This document shows positions 23,837 to 32,709 of a stretch of 64,000 nucleotides of DNA, one piece after another; positions within the stretch are counted from its first letter, which is position 1, and each line of letters opens with the position of its first letter. Where the stretch lies: the NCBI RefSeq assembly GCF_000702445.1, contig NZ_JNIF01000004.1, forward strand, positions 496,001-560,000, written 5' to 3'. The position numbers and the translations under genes are program-made. This stretch comes from Bryobacter aggregatus MPL3. GTDB lineage: Bacteria; Acidobacteriota; Terriglobia; Bryobacterales; Bryobacteraceae. A model generated the notes under the pieces. The model was not told the DNA's origin. It worked only from the letters and a program-made list of their open reading frames with translations, and searched no databases.

Positions 23837-24349
23837 ATGAAACGACGTTCCGTTCTCTATTCCCTCCTGGGCGTGGCGCCTGCCGCCCTCGCCTGGCAGG
23901 ATACTGTTCCCAATATTCCAACTTCTGCGGCCGATGGCGTCGCCATGGGGCTCCCGCGCTTCTTTTCTCCGGCCGATCTCAAATCATTCCAGGAACTGGG
24001 CGAGACGCTCATTCCTGCTTTCGATGGCCGTCCCGGTGCGCGTGAAGCAGAAGCGGCTGAGTTCCTCGATTTCCTGCTCGCACAAAGTCCAGCCGATCTT
24101 CAGACTCTCTATCGCAGCGGAGTGGCTACCTGGAATCTACGCCGGAAAGCGGGTAATGCTGCTGCGCTCAAGGAACTTTCCGAGCCCTGGACCTACAAAG
24201 GCTCCTCGACGAGCTATGGCAAGTTTCTGCATGCCGCCAAGCTTGCTTTCCACCAGGCGACTGTCAATTCCCGGCAATGGGCTGAAGCAATGTCGACAAG
24301 AAGCCGTTCTGCCGCTGGCATCGGCGCCTTTTGGCTCCCCACAGAATAG
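23837..24349 (+). CDS. Gluconate 2-dehydrogenase subunit 3 family protein
   Basis: A 170-residue small subunit. The N-terminus, KRRSVLYSLLGVAPAALAW, is a Tat-like twin-basic leader. The FFSPADLKSFQELGETLIPAFDG segment (about 41-63) is the family signature, followed by helices such as AEAAEFLDFLLAQSPADLQTL. It would form a complex with the GMC subunit encoded 9 bp downstream and provide its export signal. It is a distant paralogue of the small subunit at 12339-12884. Subunit order here is small then large, opposite to that operon. Confidence 0.82.
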   Translation: MKRRSVLYSLLGVAPAALAWQDTVPNIPTSAADGVAMGLPRFFSPADLKSFQELGETLIPAFDGRPGAREAEAAEFLDFLLAQSPADLQTLYRSGVATWNLRRKAGNAAALKELSEPWTYKGSSTSYGKFLHAAKLAFHQATVNSRQWAEAMSTRSRSAAGIGAFWLPTE

Positions 24350-24358
24350 GATCTCCGA

Positions 24359-25921
24359 ATGAAGCAACAAACTGACGTACTGATCATCGGTAGCGGCGCA
24401 AGTGGCGGTATGGCCGCGCACACTCTCACCAAGCTGGGAGCCAAATGCGTCATGCTCGACGCCGGTCCGCTGATCGATCCTGAAAAGCAAAAAGTCCTGC
24501 GTCCTGTCTCTGACCTCCCCTATCGCGGTTTTGGCAAGCCGGGCCGCTTCCCTCATGTCACCCAGGCGAATGAATTCTCGGCCAACATGTGGGCCGACGA
24601 AAAGCTGAATCCCTACACTTACGATCCGGCCGATCCTTATTACTGGGTGCGAATCCGCCTCATCGGGGGCAAGACTCTCGCCTGGGGCCGTGCCTCCTGG
24701 CGTCTCAGCGATTACGAGTTCAAGTGCAAAGATCATGATGGCTTTGGGGACAACTGGCCCATCGCCTACAAGGATCTCGCTCCCTTCTACGACCGCGTGG
24801 AGCCGATCTTCCGCGTGAGCGGCCGCAAAGAAGGCTTCGATCAGATTCCCGATGGCAACTTCCTTCTGGACGAATCAAAGGACAGCGAATGCGTGAAGCG
24901 TTTCCTCGAGAGCTGCCGGAAGTCCAATGTTCCTACGACAAAGCAGCGCCGCAGCACCGGTACCCTGGCCAGCAGTCTCAATCTGCTGATTCCCGCTGCG
25001 ATGGAAACCGGCAACCTCACGCTCGTTCCCAACGCAGTGGTGCGTGAGCTGAGCTATGACCGCAAGACTGGCCGCGTGACCGGTGCCCATTTTGTCGATC
25101 GCATCTCGAAGCGTGAGTACCACATCACGGCAAAGGCCGTCATTGTCGGCGCGTCAACGCTTGAGTCCACCCGCATCCTGCTCAACAGCAACATTGCAAA
25201 CTCCAGCGGCACGCTTGGCCACTATCTCTTCGATCAGTTCTATGTCAAGAACGTCGTCCAGGCCGTTGTTCCGGAAGCCCGCGGCGGCAAGGCCAGCCGG
25301 TCTCTGATGGGCGGTGGCGGATACATTCCGCGTTTCCGCAACCTCAAGTCCAAAGAGAAGAACTTCATCCGCGGCTACGCCTACGATTTCGGCAGCGGTG
25401 GCAGCCTGGGGCCGCAGTACTTCTCCAGCTACGGCGAAGATCTCTGGAAGAAAATGGCAGACACCCAGGGTAGTGGTTTCAACCTCACCGCGATGGGCGA
25501 AGTGCTGCCGCGCAAGGAGAATGCGGTTCGCATCAACAAGCTGAAGACTGATGCCTGGGGCATTCCTGTGCTGCATATCCAGCACAAGTACACCGACAAT
25601 GAGTTCAACATGGCCAAGGACGCGATGAACACTGCCGATGAGCTGTGCCGCGCCTCCGGCTTTGAAGTCATCGCGAAGCACTGGGAGATGGTGCCGCCTG
25701 GGGAGAGCATCCACGAGTTGGGCACCTGCCGCATGGGCTCTGATCCCAAAACCAGCGTCCTCAACCAATGGAACCAGTCCCACGACGTGAAGAACCTCTT
25801 TGTCGTCGACGGCAGTTCCTTTGTCAGCGGTGGCTCGCAGAATCCAACCCTGACGATTCTTGCGCTGTCCATGCGCGCCAGCGAATATCTTCACGATCAG
25901 ATGAAGCAGGGAGCCTTATGA
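24359..25921 (+). CDS. GMC-family FAD-dependent sugar dehydrogenase, large subunit
   Basis: A 520-residue flavoprotein. The FAD loop is [19 protein letters not shown] at the N-terminus, [19 protein letters not shown] is the second GMC signature, and the C-terminus carries [12 protein letters not shown] and [19 protein letters not shown]. It has no signal peptide, consistent with piggy-back export by the small subunit. It would oxidise an aldose or glycoside to a lactone or 3-keto sugar. Its TGA overlaps the ATG of a pentahaem cytochrome gene, the probable electron acceptor. Confidence 0.9.
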   Translation: MKQQTDVLIIGSGASGGMAAHTLTKLGAKCVMLDAGPLIDPEKQKVLRPVSDLPYRGFGKPGRFPHVTQANEFSANMWADEKLNPYTYDPADPYYWVRIRLIGGKTLAWGRASWRLSDYEFKCKDHDGFGDNWPIAYKDLAPFYDRVEPIFRVSGRKEGFDQIPDGNFLLDESKDSECVKRFLESCRKSNVPTTKQRRSTGTLASSLNLLIPAAMETGNLTLVPNAVVRELSYDRKTGRVTGAHFVDRISKREYHITAKAVIVGASTLESTRILLNSNIANSSGTLGHYLFDQFYVKNVVQAVVPEARGGKASRSLMGGGGYIPRFRNLKSKEKNFIRGYAYDFGSGGSLGPQYFSSYGEDLWKKMADTQGSGFNLTAMGEVLPRKENAVRINKLKTDAWGIPVLHIQHKYTDNEFNMAKDAMNTADELCRASGFEVIAKHWEMVPPGESIHELGTCRMGSDPKTSVLNQWNQSHDVKNLFVVDGSSFVSGGSQNPTLTILALSMRASEYLHDQMKQGAL

Positions 25922-26391
25922 GGTTGTTCCTGCTTCTGGTGATCGCGCTCGGGGTTCAGGCGGCTGATCCGCCCAAGCAGCCCATTGCCTTCAGCCACAA
26001 GCAGCACGCAGGGGAGCTAAAACTCCCCTGCGCCACCTGTCACGTCAATCCTGCGCCAGGGGAGATGATGACTTTCCCGGTGGAATCAAAATGTATGACT
26101 TGCCACCAGGCGATCAAGACAGATTCCCCTGAAATTCAGAAGCTCGCAAAGTTTGCAGCCGACAAAAAACGCGTCCCTTGGACACGTGTTTATCAGGTGC
26201 CCACGTTTGTCTTCTGGAGCCACAAGGCGCATCTCGATGCCGGTGCGAAATGCAGCGACTGCCATGGGGAGGTGGCTACCCTCACCTTGATGTCCAAGGA
26301 GAAGGAAACCAGCATGGGCGCTTGCATGGAATGCCATCGTCAGAAGAAAGTCTCTAACGACTGTAGCTTCTGCCACGAGAAGCTGAACTAG
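25918..26391 (+). CDS. Periplasmic pentahaem cytochrome c
   Basis: A 157-residue protein with signal peptide [15 protein letters not shown]. Five CxxCH sites: CATCH (38-42), CMTCH (59-63), CSDCH (112-116), CMECH (136-140) and CSFCH (149-153). Several additional His residues (His27, His30, His102, His105) could be distal ligands, as in class III/cytochrome-c7-like proteins. Start at the ATGA overlap with the GMC gene; the longer reading inside that gene is rejected. It most likely takes electrons from the FAD dehydrogenase. Its stop overlaps the convergent truA gene by 4 bp. Confidence 0.87.
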   Translation: MRLFLLLVIALGVQAADPPKQPIAFSHKQHAGELKLPCATCHVNPAPGEMMTFPVESKCMTCHQAIKTDSPEIQKLAKFAADKKRVPWTRVYQVPTFVFWSHKAHLDAGAKCSDCHGEVATLTLMSKEKETSMGACMECHRQKKVSNDCSFCHEKLN

Positions 26392-27164
26392 CGGTAGCGC
26401 ACCTGTTCGAGAAACAAGCCGGAGGAGGGCGCGGTCCAGGACGCAACGTCCACCCGCCCATCCACTTTCCCCTTGAGCAGTTGCGCAAACTGCACCGGTG
26501 TGATTTCATGCTTCCCAAGTTTCACGAGGGTCCCCACCAGCCGCCGCACCATGCGCCACACAAAATGGGACGCCTCAATCTGAAACAGAATGCGGTCTTC
26601 CTGTTTTACGATTGCGGCGCTTTCCACTACGACAATCGACGATTCGTTCGGCCTTGACGGATCCAGTGCCTGAAAGTTTTTGAAATCGTGGCGGCCCACC
26701 AGACTCGTTGCTGCTGCCTGCATCGCCTCGATGTCCAGCTCCTCTTTCACCCACCACACATAGCGCTTCTCAAATGCCGTTTTGCGCGTGGCGATTTGGT
26801 AGACATACTTCCGCGCTACTGCATCGTGCCGGGCATGGAAGGTGACCGGTGCCTTTTCGATCTTCTTGATACAAATCTCCGCCGGCAGCTTCTGATTCAT
26901 CTGCGCCAGCAGTTGTGCTTCGGACACAATCTGGTTCGACCGGAACTTCACATGAGCCACCTGGCCGCGCGCATGGACGCCCGCATCGGTTCGTCCCGCA
27001 CCCACCAGTTCAATCTCCGCATGCAGCGCGTCTTCGGCAGCCAGGCGCAACTCGCCCATCACCGTCCGTGCATTCCGTTGTTCTGCCCACCCGCTGTATT
27101 TGCCGCCGTCGTACTCAATCGTGAGCCGAAGGCATTGATAAGGATTCGTTTTCTCGCGCGCCAC
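26388..27164 (-). CDS. truA: tRNA pseudouridine synthase A
   Basis: A 258-residue enzyme that converts U38-U40 of tRNA anticodon stems to pseudouridine. The catalytic Asp is Asp60 in GAGRTDAGVHARGQ. RLTIEYDGGKYSGWAEQ opens the fold, and FHARHDAVARKYVYQI and HFVWRMVRRLVGTL are further family signatures. GTG start at 27164 lies directly after the TAA of the response-regulator gene with no spacer, so truA is probably the last gene of the two-component operon. Confidence 0.93.
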   Translation of the reverse strand: MAREKTNPYQCLRLTIEYDGGKYSGWAEQRNARTVMGELRLAAEDALHAEIELVGAGRTDAGVHARGQVAHVKFRSNQIVSEAQLLAQMNQKLPAEICIKKIEKAPVTFHARHDAVARKYVYQIATRKTAFEKRYVWWVKEELDIEAMQAAATSLVGRHDFKNFQALDPSRPNESSIVVVESAAIVKQEDRILFQIEASHFVWRMVRRLVGTLVKLGKHEITPVQFAQLLKGKVDGRVDVASWTAPSSGLFLEQVRYR

Positions 27165-27803
27165 TTAATCGATCAGACCATGCCGCAGGGCAAATCGCAC
27201 GAGTTCGCTCCCAGAATGTAGATTTAGCTTCTCCATGATGCGTCCCCGATGGGCCTCCACCGTGTAGACGCTCAGGTTCAGCGTATTCGCAATTTCTTTG
27301 TTTGTCTTGCCTTCGGCGATCATCTGCAGCACTTCCCGTTCGCGGCTGCTCAGCAGGTCGATTGGATCCTTCACATGCTTGCGGTAATCCACCAACACCG
27401 CATCGGCGACAGCTGGACTGAGATAACCCTCCCCGCGTGCGACGGCGCGTACCGCATTCAGGAAATCATTCTCCACCGCGTCCTTCAGCAGATAGCCAAC
27501 GGCCCCCGCGCGTAGAATCTCGCGCACGTACACCGAATCGCGATGCATGCTCAAGGCGAGAATCCGGATCCGCTCATTCATCTCGAGGATTCTTCTTGTC
27601 GCCTCGATCCCGTTTAACTCCGGCATCGAGACATCAATCACCACGACATCGGGCTTGGTCTTCTCTGCCATCTCGATCGCCTCGCGGCCATTTGCAGCTT
27701 CCGCCACCACTTCGAAATCCGGTTGTGCGGACAGGATCATGCGAAAGCCCTGTCTCACGACGGAGTGGTCATCAGCCAGCAAGATGCGCATTTTGCGGTT
27801 CAT
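27165..27803 (-). CDS. NarL/FixJ-family response regulator
   Basis: A 212-residue regulator. The receiver domain (about 5-120) has the acidic pair Asp11-Asp12, phosphoacceptor Asp57 in VVVIDVSMPELNG, the Ser in ALSMH and Lys in YLLKDA. The LuxR-type HTH (about 150-210) reads LSSREREVLQMIAEGKTNKEIA. It is encoded just after its sensor kinase, overlapping it by 32 bp, and is its probable partner. Target genes are unknown; the efflux genes starting at 29237 diverge from this operon and are plausible candidates. Confidence 0.92.
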   Translation of the reverse strand: MNRKMRILLADDHSVVRQGFRMILSAQPDFEVVAEAANGREAIEMAEKTKPDVVVIDVSMPELNGIEATRRILEMNERIRILALSMHRDSVYVREILRAGAVGYLLKDAVENDFLNAVRAVARGEGYLSPAVADAVLVDYRKHVKDPIDLLSSREREVLQMIAEGKTNKEIANTLNLSVYTVEAHRGRIMEKLNLHSGSELVRFALRHGLID

Positions 27804-29112
27804 GTGCTTGTTCTTCCTCTGTGAGTGCCGGCTTCAACGGCACGGTCACCTCAATGGTCAATCCACCAGATGGACTCTGCTTCACCGCGAGATCGCCGCC
27901 AGCCTGGCGCGCTCTGGCACGCATTCCGATCATACCGATGGACGGAGCCTTCCGGCCCTGAAACTCTTTCAACCCCTTGCCGTTATCCCGGATCTTGAGC
28001 CTGACTTCGTCATCGTCGCTGAGCAGCGAGACATCGGCCCCATCCGCACCCGAATGGCGCGCGATGTTGGTCAGCGCCTCCTGCGTAATCCGGAACAGAT
28101 GCGTTTCCGTCTCGTCCACCAGTCTCACGTCCAGGTTGGAATGGAACTTCACTGGAATTCTGGTGCGCTCGGTGAAGCGTTCGCACAACCATTGCAGGCC
28201 CGCCGGCAGTCCAAAGTCATCAAGAATGACTGGCCGCAGGAGCTGCGACAATTCGCGAACATTTCCGATCGATTCGTCGAGCAGATGAATGCATTCCTGC
28301 CGTCTGGAATCGAACTGGTCCGTCCTCATCCCCAATAACATTGCCTTCAATCCGGTCAGCGATTGTCCCAGCTCATCGTGCATCTCATGGGAGAAACGCC
28401 GGGCGGATTCCTCCTGGCCCTGCAGCATCTGCCACGAGACTTTGTTGATTTCGGCAGACTGCCAGGCGAGCCGGTCCAGAAAGCGAATGGTCAGCCAGAT
28501 GGTCAGCATCGCGCAAGCCAGCGCAACCGCTAAAGATCCGCCCAGTAGCAACATAAAACCGCGCGAAAGCTCTTCGCTCTGAGTATCGATGTGACTTTCA
28601 ATGGCAGCCGACTGGTCGGCATCGTTCTTCAGAATGCTCGTTGCCAGTTGCACGAGTTGCAGGTTAATATCTACTAACTTTGCGAGCTCTTCTTCCTTCA
28701 CCTTCGGCTGTGCGGCGACCCGGTGAATTTCCTGCGCGAAGACCTTCGACAAACGCAATAACTCCCCAGAGGAGTCTCGTAGTTCCTGGGTGCTCGAAGT
28801 CTGCTCGATTTCGCGCATCCGCACCTCGGAATCATGGATTTCCGCCAGAATCTGGTCGGCATTCCCAGGGCTGATGCCTTTGCGCTGGTAGATCAGCAAC
28901 AACAGACTTCCCAATCTTTGTTGTTCCAATTCGACACGATCGAGCAAGGATTCATGCGCGATATGCTCGGTCACCAGTTCGCCAATGCTTTCGTGGATCC
29001 GTTGGCTACGGGTGATTCCCAGATAAGCCACAATGGCCAGCAGTCCGATGACGAGAACAAAGCCTACACCTAGGACCGAGAGAACTCCCCGACGCTGTTC
29101 AAACAAAGACAT
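27772..29112 (-). CDS. Membrane sensor histidine kinase (NarX/DegS-like, HisKA_3)
   Basis: A 446-residue kinase with two membrane helices (about 12-32 and 185-208) enclosing a roughly 150-residue helical periplasmic sensor of four-helix-bundle type. The phosphoacceptor is probably His245 in RRFSHEMHDELGQSLTGLK, the HisKA_3 pattern. The HATPase domain (about 345-440) has TNIARHSGADGADV and LKIRDNGKGLKEF. ATG at 29112 preferred; a TTG at 29148 would add 12 residues without a better ribosome-binding site. The ligand is unknown, but the adjacent divergent metal-efflux genes suggest envelope or metal stress. Confidence 0.9.
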   Translation of the reverse strand: MSLFEQRRGVLSVLGVGFVLVIGLLAIVAYLGITRSQRIHESIGELVTEHIAHESLLDRVELEQQRLGSLLLLIYQRKGISPGNADQILAEIHDSEVRMREIEQTSSTQELRDSSGELLRLSKVFAQEIHRVAAQPKVKEEELAKLVDINLQLVQLATSILKNDADQSAAIESHIDTQSEELSRGFMLLLGGSLAVALACAMLTIWLTIRFLDRLAWQSAEINKVSWQMLQGQEESARRFSHEMHDELGQSLTGLKAMLLGMRTDQFDSRRQECIHLLDESIGNVRELSQLLRPVILDDFGLPAGLQWLCERFTERTRIPVKFHSNLDVRLVDETETHLFRITQEALTNIARHSGADGADVSLLSDDDEVRLKIRDNGKGLKEFQGRKAPSIGMIGMRARARQAGGDLAVKQSPSGGLTIEVTVPLKPALTEEEQAHEPQNAHLAG

Positions 29113-29236
29113 GGCGCTCAAGTACCAGTTTGCTTTGCTTTCTTGCAAATAGCTATCCCAGTGATTTGGGCGATCTCATACCCTCTTGAAGCGAGTGCCA
29201 ATCCCGCTCATTTGGGTCAACCTGATAGACGAATTA

Positions 29237-30505
29237 ATGCGTTTCCTCACTCTCATTGCGATGGTGCTGGCTCTCAGCCGATCCACTCTTCTCGCACAGC
29301 CGTTCACGCTGGAGGCTCTGATTGACGAGTCGATTCGAAACAATCTGTCACTGAAGGCAGAACGTTCGAATTTAACCATTGCGGAGGCGCGTCAGATAAC
29401 CGCCGCACTGCGCCCCAACCCGATTCTTTCTCTCGGCGTCCAATACTTGGACATCCTCGGCACACACTTTGGCCCGACGAACAACGCCGGTCCTGCAGAG
29501 TATGATCTCCGTACCGACTTTATCCTTGAAGGCGGCAAGAAGCGCACTCGCCGTATCGAGCTTGCTGCGGAGGATCGCCGTCTGGCGGAGTTGAACTTTC
29601 GCGAGAGTCTGCGCGGCCTGATCGTTGATGTCCAGTCCGCTTTTGTCGATGTGCTTTTCCGCATGGATGGCTTGGCGCTTGCTGAGGAGAACCGCAAGAA
29701 CTTCCAATCGCTGGTCAGCATCAATGAAACCCGGGTGAAGAACGGCGATCTGGCGCAGGTGGAACTCGAGCGTTCGAGGATTGCCGCCCTCCAGTTCGAC
29801 AACGCGATCCTCCAGGCGCAGTCGGATCTGCTGCAGGCAAAGTATAAGCTGCAGCAGTTACTGGGGCGCCAGGAGGCGTCCGATCATTTTGAAATTACTG
29901 GCGAACTGCGCCGCGACAAGTTGCAAGCGACGCGTGAGGAGATCTACCAGCGCGCCCTGCTGCAGCGGCCAGACTACCTGGCCATGCAGCAGTTGCTGAT
30001 TCGCAATCAGGCCGACCTGCGCCTTCAGGTTGCGAATGGAAAGATCGACTATACCGTCGGCGCCGAGGCCAGACGGCAGGATGGTTATGCCGGCCGGGGC
30101 AACTCGATGGCTGTCTTCCTGACAATGCCTCTGCCCGTCTTCAATCGCAATCAGGGTGAGATTGCCCGAGCTTCACGTGAAGGAGACCAAACCAAGTTCC
30201 GCGTGGATGCCATGGCCAATCGCATCCAGTCTGAAGTTCGGATGGCGTGGCAACAATATGAGTCGGCCACGGCTCTCCTCAATCGAATAGAAGGCGATAT
30301 GCTGAAGCGCGCTGAAGAAGTGCGAAAGACCACAGATTACAGCTATCGTCGCGGGGAGGCGAGTCTGGTGGAATTGCTCGATGCCCAGCGTGCTTTTAAC
30401 GACACGCGGCAGAGCTACAACGAGATGCGTGGTGCTTATGCGCGAGCGTTGTACCAGTTGGAATCGATTGAAGCAAAGAATGTAGCGGAAGGTGTGAAGA
30501 AATGA
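29237..30505 (+). CDS. CzcC/TolC-family outer-membrane efflux protein
   Basis: A 422-residue outer-membrane channel component with signal peptide MRFLTLIAMVLALSRSTLLA. The OEP repeat is visible twice: FTLEALIDESIRNN with IAEARQITAALRPNPILSLG near the start, and IQSEVRMAWQQYESATALL with YRRGEASLVELLDAQRAFNDT near the end. It is closely similar in phrasing to the minus-strand CzcC at 36945-38192. ATG at 29237 begins the leader. Its stop overlaps the ATG of the adaptor (ATGA). No pump gene follows this pair; the nearest is the convergent CzcA. Confidence 0.87.
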   Translation: MRFLTLIAMVLALSRSTLLAQPFTLEALIDESIRNNLSLKAERSNLTIAEARQITAALRPNPILSLGVQYLDILGTHFGPTNNAGPAEYDLRTDFILEGGKKRTRRIELAAEDRRLAELNFRESLRGLIVDVQSAFVDVLFRMDGLALAEENRKNFQSLVSINETRVKNGDLAQVELERSRIAALQFDNAILQAQSDLLQAKYKLQQLLGRQEASDHFEITGELRRDKLQATREEIYQRALLQRPDYLAMQQLLIRNQADLRLQVANGKIDYTVGAEARRQDGYAGRGNSMAVFLTMPLPVFNRNQGEIARASREGDQTKFRVDAMANRIQSEVRMAWQQYESATALLNRIEGDMLKRAEEVRKTTDYSYRRGEASLVELLDAQRAFNDTRQSYNEMRGAYARALYQLESIEAKNVAEGVKK

Positions 30506-31671
30506 AGAAGGCCTGTTTAATCGCAGCCGTGCTCTCCGGGCTCAGTGGCTGCTCGAAACAGACAACTGAGGCCCATACAGCCCCGCCCAGTGCGGCGGCT
30601 TCGATCGAAAGATCGACACCAGGGATCGTCAGGATCGATCCCAACTCGCCGAAGTTCAAACTCATCCAGTTGGAAACGGTCGGCGAAGCAGAAGTTCCTC
30701 TCAATGAAGTGGTTTCTCCGGGAAAGGTGGAAGCCGATCAGAATCGCGTCTCTCAAGTCGTATTGCCCGTTGCCGGCCGCATCGTTACTGTAGAGGCGCG
30801 CATTGGCGACTATGTGCGCCAAGGGCAGCCCTTGTTCTCGGTGGAGAGTCCGGATGTGGAGTCGGCTGTCGCCAACTACCTCCAGGCGCAGGCGAGTGTC
30901 GCACAATCCCGGGCTGCGCTCAGCAAAGCGCAGGCGGACTATGACCGCTCCAAAGACCTCTTCGAGCACAACGCGATTGCAAAGAAAGAAGTCTTGTCTG
31001 CGGAGAGTCAGTTCAAGCAGACAGAAGCGCAATTGGATCAAACGCTGGCCATTGTCCAGCAGTCCAAGCGGCGTCTTGAGTTGCTCGGTGTCAAGCCGGG
31101 AGAGTTCAACCAGAAGGTAATCGTGCGCGCCTCCATTTCCGGCAAGGTGATGGAAATGAGTGTCGTGCCCGGTGAGTTCCGCAACGACCTTTCTGTCCCC
31201 TTGATGAAGATCGCCGATCTATCGACGGTCTGGGTGACGGCGGACGTTCCGGAAACTCAGATTCGCATGATCGACAAAGGGGAACTGGTAGACCTGGAAC
31301 TGGCTGCCTATCCGGGCGAGCGCTTCCGCGGCCGCGTCAAGCAGATCGCCGACACGGTCGATCCCCAGAGCCGTACGGTGAAGGTGCGGGCAGAGATGCC
31401 GAATCCGAATGGGAAGTTGAAGCCGGAGATGTTCGGCCAGATCCGTGAAGTCCAGTCGCTACACAAGTCTGTTGTCATCCCCTCTTCCTCTGCCGTCCTC
31501 GACGATGCCAATAGCTATGTTTGGAAGCAACTGGAGCCAGGCGTTTTCCAGCGCACCTCCGTTGAACTCACTCCCGTCGATGGCAAGCTCTATGCGGTGA
31601 AGAAGGGGCTGCTCCCTGGTGACCGGATTGTCACGGACGGTGCGATGTTGCTAAAGGGGATGGAGCGCTAG
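30502..31671 (+). CDS. CzcB/CusB-family periplasmic adaptor lipoprotein
   Basis: A 389-residue membrane-fusion protein with a lipobox (LSGC, Cys17). The barrel-sandwich half-motifs are QVVLPVAGRIVTVEARIGDYVRQGQPLFSVESP and VIVRASISGKVMEMSVVPGE (read in parts), with an alpha-hairpin from about 105 to 195 (SVAQSRAALSKAQADYDRSK) between them. Beta-barrel and C-terminal domains follow (DLSTVWVTADVPETQI). It couples the outer-membrane channel to an RND pump. It lacks the N-terminal YSCPMHP heavy-metal-binding domain of CusB. A 143 bp region without recognised signals separates it from the convergent metallopeptidase gene. Confidence 0.88.
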   Translation: MKKACLIAAVLSGLSGCSKQTTEAHTAPPSAAASIERSTPGIVRIDPNSPKFKLIQLETVGEAEVPLNEVVSPGKVEADQNRVSQVVLPVAGRIVTVEARIGDYVRQGQPLFSVESPDVESAVANYLQAQASVAQSRAALSKAQADYDRSKDLFEHNAIAKKEVLSAESQFKQTEAQLDQTLAIVQQSKRRLELLGVKPGEFNQKVIVRASISGKVMEMSVVPGEFRNDLSVPLMKIADLSTVWVTADVPETQIRMIDKGELVDLELAAYPGERFRGRVKQIADTVDPQSRTVKVRAEMPNPNGKLKPEMFGQIREVQSLHKSVVIPSSSAVLDDANSYVWKQLEPGVFQRTSVELTPVDGKLYAVKKGLLPGDRIVTDGAMLLKGMER

Positions 31672-31814
31672 TACAAGTTGGATTGGTGCAGCTAGCAGGC
31701 AATAGCCCGGAATCCTCGGTGGAGTCTTGGCAAGACTGAATGTAGGCGATTCTCTCAAGGCTGAATGAATTTTCCCTTGATGCCGGGAGTCCGGCAAGCA
31801 GATGGCGAGTCCAG

Positions 31815-32690
31815 CTAGTTCGTCGCGAAGGTATTGCAGGCGGTCACTTTGCCGGTCTCGTAACCAGTCTTGAACCATTGCTGCCGTTGTGCGGAAGTCC
31901 CATGGGTAAAGCTTTCCGGACGCACTCTGCTGCCGCTCATCTGTTGGATATGATCGTCGCCAACTGCGGACGCCGCGCCGAGTGCTTCATTGATATCCCC
32001 GGCCTCAAGCAGATTCCGCTGGCCGGTTGAGTTCGCCCAGATGCCGGCGAAACAGTCAGCTTGCAACTCCATCAGAACGCTCAACTGCTTCTGGGCACGT
32101 GGATTCTGTTGCTGTGCAATCCGCAACTTTCTCTCAATGCCAAGAATGTTCTGCACGTGATGTCCGATTTCGTGAGCGATCACATAGGCCTCTGCAAAGT
32201 CGCCTGGCGCACCAAACTTACGCTTCAATTCGTCGAAGAAGTTCAGATCGAGATAGACCTTCTCGTCAGCGGGACAGTAAAACGGGCCCATTGCTGCTTC
32301 GGCATCGCCACAACCGCTCCGCACCGCGTCGCGAAATAACACCATCTTCGCCCGGCGATAGGAAACGCCCTGTTGCTCCGGAAGAATCTTCGTCCACGTA
32401 TTCTGTGCATCGTCCAGCACAAAGCTGGAGAACGATTTTAAGGATTCTTCCGCCGCCGTACTTGGACGAGGCGCCCGGCTGCTGGTAACCGGCGCCAGAT
32501 TGCCTCCACCGAGGAAGGGGCTGAGCAGATCAGTCTTAAACACCAGACTCAAAATACCCAGCACCAGAAGCCCGCCAAAACCAACGCGCATTCCTCCGCC
32601 ACCGCCGAATCCCAGTGGCGAACCGCCGCCACCCGTTTCGCCCCTCAGATCTTCGACATCGTCACTTTCGTGACCCTGGTCCCAACGCAT
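31815..32690 (-). CDS. Neutral zinc metallopeptidase (YpfJ family)
   Basis: A 291-residue predicted zinc peptidase. The N-terminal region MRWDQGHESDDVEDLRG is the family opening; a Gly-rich linker and one membrane helix (about 46-68) follow. The zinc site is HEIGHH in AYVIAHEIGHHVQNILG, with ELQADCFAGIWAN as the downstream motif holding the third ligand. The chosen ATG at 32690 removes 26 unlikely residues and lies 19 bp after the CzcA gene, so it is probably the last gene of the CzcCBA operon. Target unknown; an envelope quality-control role is possible. Confidence 0.88.
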   Translation of the reverse strand: MRWDQGHESDDVEDLRGETGGGGSPLGFGGGGGMRVGFGGLLVLGILSLVFKTDLLSPFLGGGNLAPVTSSRAPRPSTAAEESLKSFSSFVLDDAQNTWTKILPEQQGVSYRRAKMVLFRDAVRSGCGDAEAAMGPFYCPADEKVYLDLNFFDELKRKFGAPGDFAEAYVIAHEIGHHVQNILGIERKLRIAQQQNPRAQKQLSVLMELQADCFAGIWANSTGQRNLLEAGDINEALGAASAVGDDHIQQMSGSRVRPESFTHGTSAQRQQWFKTGYETGKVTACNTFATN

Positions 32691-32709
32691 GTTTTCAGCA
32701 CCTCCGACC

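Noticed and set aside
31672-31814. Intergenic region between convergent CzcB and metallopeptidase genes examined for terminator or small gene
   Set aside because: No stable hairpin with a T-tract and no credible ORF seen.
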